Part shown: piece after piece, positions 56,351-64,000 of the stretch
Position numbering within the stretch: the first letter of the stretch is position 1
Layout of the letters: each line of letters begins with the position of its first letter
Origin: Isoetes taiwanensis
Taxonomy: Eukaryota; Streptophyta; Lycopodiopsida; Isoetales; Isoetaceae
Assembly (NCBI GenBank): GCA_021234155.1
Contig: JAJEKV010000036.1
Coordinates: 11,175,426-11,239,425 of the forward strand
Direction: 5' to 3'
DNA: 64,000 bases
The notes under the pieces: model-generated
What the model was told of the DNA's origin: nothing
Database searches by the model: none
Seen by the model: only the letters and a program-made list of their open reading frames with translations
Made by a program: the position numbers and the translations under genes

Positions 56351-56645
56351 AATTCAACTATTTTGCATGATGAAAATGCTATGATTGTTTCCATAATGAT
56401 GAAAATGCTATGATTGTTTCCATAAATCTATATTAGCTGACTTGGAATTTAGCCATTTCACATTGTTTTTGACTTGAAACATGCAATATTATCAAACGTT
56501 AGGCATTAGTAGTGGATCCAAGAATATTCCTATTTATAAAAATCACCTACCCCTTTGTTATCTTCGTTATGGATAGCATATAATATTTAACGTTGATTTG
56601 GTTATCTTCGTTATGGATAGCATATAATATTTAACGTTGATTTGG
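56278..56645 (+). repeat. Three consecutive short tandem duplications
   Basis: A 31-bp unit twice (tttttgattgggtcccatag, 56278-56342), a 30-bp unit twice (atgatgaaaatgctatgatt, about 56367-56424) and a 44-bp unit twice (gttatcttcgttatggatag, 56557-56645). Copies within each pair are identical. Confidence 0.85.
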
Positions 56646-58129
56646 TTAAGGCTAGGGGAGTGACCAATAGTGGATCAAGTTAACATTTCCTTAAAAAAAA
56701 TTGAGATACTAAATTTTGTCACAAAACCAAGTATGTAACTATAAAGATTGTATGTTAGGCTATATTGGAAACTTCTTTGAAAAGAAATTGGATGATTTGC
56801 AATGGTCAAATTTTGAGGTAAACTTGTACTCCTCAAATGCACATGTAATCACAAAAAAACTCCAACTCAAGAAAATTAGAGAATTGTGGCAAGCCAACTT
56901 ATACTAACCAAGAACCACTATTAGAAATTACAACTTATATTTGAGTAAAAACAGGAATAAATAAGATTTTTATAGGAAGAAAACAACAAAACATGATTAA
57001 TAAATAAACAAGTAAAAGCTTATGTAATAGCTTTTGATATTTTATGATGCATTATGAAACTCATCCAACAAAATGCTTGCTGTGAACTCCCATGAGCAAA
57101 CGTAAATGGCAAAGCATCCACTTGATTGACAAAGTGCAAAAGCTGTCAACCTGACTAGGGATTCAAACCCCAAAATTCCAATTTCAGATATAGCACTTAT
57201 TGTCTTTCATAACTTGAAGAAAAACTATATCTAAAACAATAGATCAGTAGGCATGTATTTGTCTATAGATTAAGTCCTACCTTTCCTGATTACATACCTC
57301 CCAACTTACCGCTGCCTAAAGGCATTCATCATCTTACCTTGCTATTTTGGTATGCAATCTGAGTCGAAATACACAAAACAATGCCATGCCATTTGCTTTT
57401 TTGGTATGCAATCTGCAAATCAAAATACACAAAGAAATGGTAAGCCACTGCATACTCGGAGCTCAATATAGAGAGCAAGCAAATAAGTTCCAACAAGATT
57501 TATGACCAACTAAAGCTTTTTAATGGGTATTTATGTTCTGGTTCAAATTTCGTCGTCTATTTATCATTTTGTCAATTCCACTTTAATGCATTACATAAAA
57601 AAAAATACTACTTCTTTCAAGCAGGAATTTCCTAACCTGTTGTAGACGACTGGGATAGTGATGATCTAACCCTTCCAACTATCAGCACAGGAGAAAGCAA
57701 ATCTTATCGAGAATGGATTATTGGATACAGAGATGGTTTATACGGACATGAAATTGCAACATTTAAGAATAAAAGCATCACAAGAGCAGGCTAATTTGGA
57801 AATAAAAAAAGGGAGAAAGGGCTTACAATGGAAGGCAAATAATATGGGTGGATTCCAAGCAACTTCATTCTTGGAATTTGAAGTTAAAGAGGTGAAGGGT
57901 CCGAATAACAACCTTGGATTTCAACAGTGCTTTCAAATAAACAAAGTAAATGCTTCTCAGCAGAAGCAAGACATGCTAGAATTAAGGTAAAAAACGATCT
58001 TGTGTTTTTTGTCACCCGAAGGTCAGGCAAAGATGAATGTGGTGCAGAAAACTGGTCAGATAGCAAAAATGTACGGCTTGCATGAACGAACAGGTAAAGT
58101 ATAAATTGGCTATAGTCTTGAACAAATGC
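56646..58129. other. No gene firmly recognised
   Basis: AT-rich spacer. 57721-57990 is open for 89 residues (LEIKKGRKGLQWKANNMGGFQATSFLEFEVKEVKG...). It might be an exon, but it has no recognised motif. Confidence 0.35.
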
Positions 58130-58735
58130 AAAAAAATTGGTATGAAGAGGTTAAAATGGGAGGAACTTACAGATTTGCTGTGCTTTCGCTTGCTTCTATT
58201 AAATTGAGCCATTTCAAGCATTCCAAATTTAACCCCAGTCAAGGATGCTGGAGGATTGTGACTTCTTGTCAAAGCATAGAATAGATCCTTACCGCCTCAA
58301 TATCCGGAACTGTAAGCTGCTGTAAGCTCTTTGATAGATGGAAGCAGCTGCTAAAGGACACCTACTCTCACACCCTGCAACCCACAAAGCATTGATTAGA
58401 CATGCCCTCCAAAATGTGCACTGGCAAACAAGCATATCTCTACCTAAAAGCAAAAGTAAACAGTGAGCCAATAAGAACACAAATTGGCTGGTAACATAAG
58501 ATACATATAATCTGGAAATGAAGGTATCCTAGCAGAAATAGCCAAACAGATTGAATGTAGATGATGGTTGGTATGAAGAGGTTAGAACGGGAAGGACTTA
58601 CATATTTAGTGCATCTCACTTGTTTCACCCTTTTAAAGTCATTCCAACTGTTTGAAATAAACCCTGGCCTCAAGGATATTACATGTCTTTTTGTCAAGGC
58701 CTAGAGTACTTCATCTTTACAGCCTCAATATCATG
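58130..58735 (-). repeat. Duplicated exon-like segments
   Basis: Two related segments (about 58130-58300 and 58560-58735), each with attggtatgaagaggtta/gttggtatgaagaggtta, an acttac block and gcctcaatatc. On the minus strand each ends in a GTAAGT donor after a short Lys/Arg-rich exon (MAQFNRSKRKHSKS; DFKRVKQVRCTKY). Could be paralogous exons of an unrecognised gene or a duplicated dispersed repeat. Confidence 0.45.
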
Positions 58736-58912
58736 CTGGGGTCGTTATGTATGAAACCCTTCACTCAACGGACTAGTAACAAGCTGCATAAAAAGCATTT
58801 GAGTGCCACAAGAGGTAGGAGCATCCAGGCCTGCTATCACTTACTAAATTGCATCAAGAGAGCATTATATCTTACCAACCAAAGACAGTAAGCAGACATT
58901 GTGCGAGACCTA

Positions 58913-60340
58913 TTAAATTGCCAACTTTTTCTGTGCAGAAGCTCTATGACAACCAAGCATGGCCGTCCATGATATAGCATCAGGAAGGAAAGGCATGTTG
59001 CAAATTAAGGCTTCTGCCTCATCTTGGTGCCCTGTTCTTGAGAGCAGATCAATTATGCAGTTGCAGTACTGATCTGACATTGGTGTGATTCCATAATCTT
59101 TACTCATGGATACAAACATGTGGCATCCCTCATTAAGCTGGCCTACATAGCTGGTAGCAGAAAGCATGCTTCCAATGGTAACTTCATTCGGCATCAAGCC
59201 CTCATGCTGCATTTCATCCAAAAGCTTGAGGGCTTCAGTGCTTTGTCCATGCTGAACATATGCTGTGATAATAGTGCTCCATGAAATAACATTTCGTTGA
59301 GGCATCCTTTCAAATACAATAGTTGCATCCTCCAAGCTTCCACATTTGGTATACATATTAGTCAAGGCATTCCAGACGGCCAGATCTGAACCAAATTCAC
59401 AATTTACAATGCATGTATGTACCCGTCTACCTACAGCTAGAGACGAATTTGCAGCACATCCATCAAGGATGCTCACAAAGGTGATGTGATCCACTTCAGC
59501 AACATCTTCCTGCATCTGCTGAAATAATTGCAGGGCTTCTTTAAAATGATTCTGCTGGGAAGAGGCTGAAATTATGGAATTCCAGGACACGAGATTCTTT
59601 ACTGGCATCTCTTGAAAAAAATGGAAGGCCTCTATAAGCCATCCCTTTTCTACACAAATTCCAATCATGATATTCCATGAGGTCACATCTCTTTCAGGCA
59701 TATGACGGAAGAGTTTAAGCGCATTCTCAACATGGCCCTGCTGCACATATGCTGTAATCAAAGCATTCCAAGAGACCACACTGCGGGCTGGCATTTCTCT
59801 GAAGAGCTGAAGGGCTTTTGTAATCTGCCCCTCTCGAAGACAAGCTGAGATTATTGTATTCCAAGACACTGTATCTGGCCAAGGCATTTGCTGGAAAAGT
59901 CGAAAGGCTTCATCTAATTGCCCCACCTGAGCATAAGCTGCAATCATCATATTCCAGGAAAATGAATTTTTCCTATGCAATTTGTCAAACGCTGCAAGCG
60001 CTGCTTGCAAAGCTCCACATTTGCCATACATATGCACAAGAAGATTCCCTAAATATGTATTGTCTTGAAACCCACAATTGACAATGCACTTATGAATTTG
60101 CTTACCCAGCTTCAAGTCTTTTGATTTAGCAGACCTTCTCAACAAAGATGCAATGCTGCTAATGTTGCAGTGATCATTTCTCTCCAGTTTAGTCTCAAAA
60201 TGATTGGCTCTCTTCAGGCATGGCGCCCTGGTATCGTAGAACAGAGAACCTGTTTGCTGTTGCGTTGCATCTATTTGCAAGCAAGGGAAGTGGTGGAAGA
60301 GACAATGCGAGGAAATTTCCGCTGCTGTGATTGGAGACAT
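58913..60340 (-). CDS. PLS-class pentatricopeptide repeat protein
   Basis: Intact 475-residue ORF without introns, minus strand. Successive 31-36 residue PPR motifs run from about residue 75 to 470, e.g. NTYLGNLLVHMYGKCGALQAALAAFDKLHRKNSFSWNMMIAAYAQVGQLDEAFRLFQQMP, then five or more further repeats with the SWN(T/A/I)(I/L)I signature. The last reads ILDLLSRTGHQDEAEAL-like, followed by MPFLPDAISWTAMLGCHRASAQKKLAI and a stop, so the usual E/E+/DYW C-terminus is absent. PLS PPR proteins bind organellar RNA, usually for C-to-U editing (family knowledge). The first 50 residues (HCLFHHFPCLQIDATQQQT) could be a targeting peptide but are not clearly one. A transposon begins 19 bp from the start codon, so an upstream start may have been lost. 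Confidence 0.88.
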   Translation of the reverse strand: MSPITAAEISSHCLFHHFPCLQIDATQQQTGSLFYDTRAPCLKRANHFETKLERNDHCNISSIASLLRRSAKSKDLKLGKQIHKCIVNCGFQDNTYLGNLLVHMYGKCGALQAALAAFDKLHRKNSFSWNMMIAAYAQVGQLDEAFRLFQQMPWPDTVSWNTIISACLREGQITKALQLFREMPARSVVSWNALITAYVQQGHVENALKLFRHMPERDVTSWNIMIGICVEKGWLIEAFHFFQEMPVKNLVSWNSIISASSQQNHFKEALQLFQQMQEDVAEVDHITFVSILDGCAANSSLAVGRRVHTCIVNCEFGSDLAVWNALTNMYTKCGSLEDATIVFERMPQRNVISWSTIITAYVQHGQSTEALKLLDEMQHEGLMPNEVTIGSMLSATSYVGQLNEGCHMFVSMSKDYGITPMSDQYCNCIIDLLSRTGHQDEAEALICNMPFLPDAISWTAMLGCHRASAQKKLAI

Positions 60341-60356
60341 GAAGATGGCCTGACGT

Positions 60357-61535
60357 TAAGGCCCTTTTACCACAGCTGTCTTATTTTATGGCTGTCACAT
60401 TTTTATAAGACATGTTTTGGGCTCCATGTCATACATAAGACATGTCTTAAAAAAATCAGTTTTCTATTGCTTTAATATAAGACATGTCTTATTGATATAA
60501 GACATGTCTTATATTCACAGTTTTCCACTACACGAAACTACAAAACTGGTTTTCACATCTTTGAAGAAGGCATCTCTGAAAAAGGCAATATGCGCTGTCT
60601 CTTGTTATCTGAATTCCATGCTGAAGTATGGAGTTTCAAGTGCTTCAATAAGCAAGCTTGTTCACATCTGCGAAACAAGAACAGAACTTGTTCACATCTG
60701 CCAAACTTGCAGAGCCGCAGTTGTAATAGCAAAACTCGTCGATTTATATTTTCTCTTACTCCTATTTGATGAGTGCAGCTCCAAACTGGACTGATGGCAA
60801 ACCTGAAAAACTTTAGAGATAGTGCAAACAACTCATATGTGCAGGCAAAACCAACTTCAATCTCTACTAGAGTGCAACTTGCTTCTTGCTGTGTGCCTGC
60901 TTCAATTTTAATTACAGCAAAATTTACCTGCAGCAACAAAATCCTGTTAAAATTCGACCTGCAACAAAACATCTGAAAACATTTGCAACAAAATATCATT
61001 ACCTTCTGAAGATTCGACCTGCAACTTTGCCAAATCCGCTGCAATTCGAGCTGTTTTGCCCTAACCTGTAATTCGATATAAGAAAATCAAACTAAAATTT
61101 GCAAGAACAGAAAGGGAAAATTTGGAACTAAAGCATAAGCAAAAATTCGGATGCTACAGTTTCGACCAGACCAGAATCGACTTGCTACAGTTTCGACCAG
61201 ACCAAGAAGTTTCAAAAACCCATTTTCTCTACCCAGCGACATGTTCTTCTACCTATTTCGTGTTTGGAGTTCAGCTGATTCCAGTGATGCTTCGATTCCA
61301 GCAGTTCCGGGCGATTCCAAAAAGTTCCAGTCGTTCTGGGCGAGTGCAACGGCGTTTCTTCTCCCGCTCCATTTCTGGGACATCCTAAGTATACGGCAAA
61401 GACGGACTCTGATTATTTTGTTGTACGGATGTATGCGACATGTCTTAAAAGTGTTAATGTATGTCTTATATGCTTATGTGGCCCAATCATATCTCCATAA
61501 ATATAAGACATTAGTGTCATGGAAAAAAGGCCTAA
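60357..61535. mobile_element. PIF/Harbinger-like element 1
   Basis: Element 60360-61532 (1173 bp) flanked by TAA on both sides (60357-60359, 61533-61535). Ends are inverted: GGCCCTTTTACCACAGC on the left and, on the complement of the right, GGCCTTTTTTCCATGAC. A 3-bp TAA duplication with GGC-starting TIRs is the PIF/Harbinger signature. No transposase ORF; it contains several AAGACATGTCTT palindromes near its left end (60437, 60479, 60499). Non-autonomous. It sits immediately upstream of the PPR start. Confidence 0.72.
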
Positions 61536-61889
61536 GGCCCTTTTTCCATGGCAAGCATGTCTTAAATTTCTTAGAGTTGATTGGTCCACCTAAGAAAATA
61601 AGACTTGGCAGCTTTTCCACGGATACTTTTGTGACATGTCTCAATTGCCTTCCGTACAATTTTGATGTCGCATTTTCTTCCGGGGGAAACCCCCCGCCAC
61701 AATTTGCGACTACAAAATACAGCCAATGAGATTCTTCTGTTGCCGCAGAAGAAGGAAGACTTAAAAAAAAGAATTTTTTGTGGAGCACAGAAGCGCCAAG
61801 AAGTGGAGCCAGAGCGCCAAGAAGGGGTGCCTGGTATTCTGCCAGGCTTCGTCAATCCGAACTTGGCCGATCTGGACTTTGCAGTTGAG

Positions 61890-62000
61890 CTTGGAACGAA
61901 ATTCCAGTTCAGGAACCGATTTTTGCAGCTTGGAACTTGGAACGAAATTCCAGCTTGGAACCGATTTTTGCAGTTCAGGAACGAAATTCCAAAGATCAGA
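61890..62000 (+). repeat. Internal tandem repeat in Harbinger-like element 2
   Basis: gcttggaacgaaattccag, aaccgatttttgcag and ttcaggaacgaaattcc repeat twice to three times in about 110 bp. Confidence 0.7.
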
Positions 62001-62074
62001 TCTATCCGACAGTTCTGGAAATTGCAGTTCCTTGTGTATACGAGAATCGGTTGTTCTGCAGATTCTGGCTAGAC

Positions 62075-62255
62075 GAAGATCTTTGTAGAATTGAACTCGG
62101 GCTACACAAAGATCTCTGCAGAAGTCGGGCTACATGAAGATCTTTGCAGAATTGAACTTGGGCTACACGAAGATCTCTGCAGAACTCGGGCTACATGAAG
62201 ATCTTTGCAGAATGTGAAATCGGGCTATATGAAGATCTCTGCAGAATTGAACAGT
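62075..62255 (+). repeat. Minisatellite, about 30-bp unit
   Basis: Six units of the form gaagatctttgcagaattga or gaagatctctgcagaa, each followed by (ac)tcgggctaca. Unit length alternates between about 27 and 33 bp. Confidence 0.8.
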
Positions 62256-62872
62256 TCTAAAATTGCAGTTCTGATGGGAAGATTAATAGCTCTGAAAATT
62301 CTGGAACTTCTGGCTTTTTCTTCAATCCCGAAGGCCATTCTTCGCATTTTCCTCAGATTCACATCCAGATCTGTCTGATTTGTCCACAGAGATTTTAGTG
62401 TTCTTAGTGTTCTTCCACAGAGATCTTGGTGTTTTTGCTGTTATTCGTTTTTGATGCAGTGCAGTGGAAAAGCAGAAAATATAAGAGGTGTCTTATATAT
62501 AAGGACATGTCGCATAAATATTAGTGGGAAAGGCTTTTATCTGAGACATGACGTGGAGATTACGTGGAGTCTTATATGCTGTCTTATTGCATTGTGACAG
62601 ACATATTTTGCTCCTGCCGTGGAAAAAGCGCCTAAGCTCAACCAAAGTTCACATGTTTCGCCGTGGAATGCTGCAACAGGACCTTGCACTTCTCTTGCAA
62701 AAATATTATTGAAGCATCCAACCTTAACCTTTACAAGAAATTTATCGCGGCGGCGCCGCGAACATTTCTCTCCTCCAACCTGCTGCGAAAATAAGTTTTG
62801 TGCAAAGTCGAATAGTTCTCAGTTGTGCAAAGTCGAATAGTTCTCAATTCTGGACATTCTTGGGATGCGAAA

Positions 62873-62952
62873 GAACATGCAGGAGTCGAACCTGCACAAT
62901 TGCCCTATGTTTTGCGCCCGTATGATAGATAGGTGCTATAACCGACTACCAT
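62873..62952 (-). pseudogene. tRNA-like remnant
   Basis: On the minus strand: GGTAGTCGGTTATAGCACC (D-arm-like), then a plausible anticodon region and GCAGGTTCGACTCCTGC, a perfect 5-bp T-stem with a TTCGACT loop and box B consensus. The acceptor stem does not close and the anticodon stem has a mismatch, so the isotype cannot be assigned. Degenerate tRNA or organellar tRNA transfer. Confidence 0.4.
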
Positions 62953-64000
62953 GGATTAACATACTACGAAATATAATAATAGGATTAACATACAAATTAT
63001 TATAAGAACGCGAACATTTCTTTCGTTCAAAACTTGTGCAGTTCTCACCTTTATTTAGAAATTACGCAGTACAATATTTATTTAGTTTAGTCTTTTACTT
63101 TAACATCGTTGATCATTACTTTTTGTTATTGAAGGTTCACGTGTTCACAATACATTAAACATCACATTTAACACCATTTATAACTGAAGATGCTTCATTA
63201 TCACTAGGATGACATTTTTGTGAATAATATAAATTACGAAATAAATCCAAAAGGACCTCCAATATAGCATCTCTCGACACAAAGGCTGGTGACTTACCAA
63301 AGGTGCTCATCCACCATCCATAAAAGTCACCTAGATTTAGTTCAATGATGTAGTCTTCTTCTTTCATATGTGCCATCTCTGCACATGCTAAAAGATAATT
63401 GCAAATCAAATCAAATGGTAGCTATAATATCACACAACGATAGAATCCACAGAAGCATTATGCCGAGATTAAGGAACATTGATCTCTAAATGATGAAGAT
63501 GCACCTTTTTTAGGATGTGCAGAGAATATGTAATTTGAAAAATGTTTCATTTTTAATCTTATATACCGCAAGATGGCACAAAAAAGAAGTGGCAGTGAAG
63601 GAAATTTTAGATAGCAAAGACTATGAATGAAATGATCTAGGAATTAAACGAGAACTAAAGGTGCATAAGAAATTGCAAGCTAGAGATTTTTCCTCTATTG
63701 TTTGCTTGCTACGATATGTCGATAACATAATAAAGGGCAAACATGACTGTTTTTAAAAAATTTGATGTTAATTGTTGCATCTGTGGCAAGGGAATTACAA
63801 TCACGCCCTAAATCTGTTTGTTGCATCGTGTTGCATTTTTTGGCATGATACTCTATGTCCTACAAAAGCATCAAGCGGTTACATAAAGATAAGTTTTTTT
63901 CTTCCTTAAAAAACTTGTGCATGGGTTTCCCTTTATGCAAGGGGTCTACATGCAATTGTACTTTGCATGCAACTTTAAGAGTCCACATATTAATATCTTA
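62953..64000. other. No gene recognised; one short ORF
   Basis: AT-rich DNA. On the minus strand 63155-63409 is open for 84 residues (EDYIIELNLGDFYGWWMSTFGKSPAFVSRDAILEVLLDLFRNLYYSQKC). It looks protein-like and may be an exon, but the family is not recognised. Confidence 0.35.

Larger units (their letters stand above)
61536..62635. mobile_element. PIF/Harbinger-like element 2
   Basis: Element 61536-62632 (1097 bp), abutting element 1 with a single TAA between them and a TAA after its right end (62633-62635). Ends: GGCCCTTTTTCCATGGC and complement GGCGCTTTTTCCACGGC. The interior holds minisatellite-like repeats and no transposase. The same gacatgtctta motifs occur near its ends. Confidence 0.72.

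Noticed and set aside
60357-62635. A single 2.27-kb transposon
   Set aside because: A back-to-back pair of TIRs with a TAA between them at 61521-61550 shows two elements in series, though the outer and inner end variants leave some doubt.

Overview
This window is nuclear DNA of a land plant, probably a seed-free vascular plant such as a fern or a lycophyte. The evidence is a PLS-class pentatricopeptide repeat (PPR) gene, a B3-domain gene with GT-AG introns, AGO4-clade Argonaute exons, Ty3-type LTR retrotransposons, tRNA-derived SINEs, hAT and PIF/Harbinger-like elements and an organellar rRNA insertion. The species cannot be fixed from sequence reading alone. Mobile DNA dominates and few host genes look intact.

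Layout. 1-443: flank with a short coding-like stretch. 444-20491: one Ty3-type element in the tandem form LTR-internal-LTR-internal-LTR (LTRs at about 444-1441, 9901-10898 and 19491-20491). Each internal region carries gag with three zinc knuckles, protease, an RNase H placed BEFORE the reverse transcriptase, RT, a second RNase H, and an integrase split by the same 750-bp hAT-like insertion. 21.4-28.4 kb: a locus in which broken AGO4-clade Argonaute copies on the minus strand alternate with broken zinc-knuckle/Trp-Gly-rich units on the plus strand. 30.27-30.50 kb: organellar LSU rRNA fragment. 31.07-31.64 kb: last two exons of an unrecognised gene. 33.04-33.76 kb: last two exons of a B3-domain gene (minus strand). 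36.1-40.75 kb: a head-to-tail array of a tRNA-headed SINE-like repeat, with an inverted part and a LINE 3' end inserted in it. 42.03-49.78 kb: a 7.75-kb DNA transposon with about 30-bp terminal inverted repeats. It holds a multi-exon DDE-type transposase on the minus strand, and on the plus strand a coiled-coil/zinc gene and an FCP1/NIF-phosphatase-like gene. 50.4-56.6 kb: two more LINE remnants, minisatellites and short duplications. 58.91-60.34 kb: an intronless PPR gene. 60.36-62.63 kb: two abutting PIF/Harbinger-like elements with TAA target sites that reach to 19 bp from the PPR start codon. 62.6-64 kb: a tRNA-like remnant and a short unassigned ORF.

Two points shape the reading. First, the two copies of the LTR element differ mostly by small scrambles at CAG/CTG positions, and the SINE array varies at the same kind of site. 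That pattern fits read errors at CHG-methylated cytosines, so many frame breaks may not be real. Second, the Argonaute/zinc-knuckle/WG alternation and the cargo-bearing TIR transposon are the best candidates for undescribed biology.
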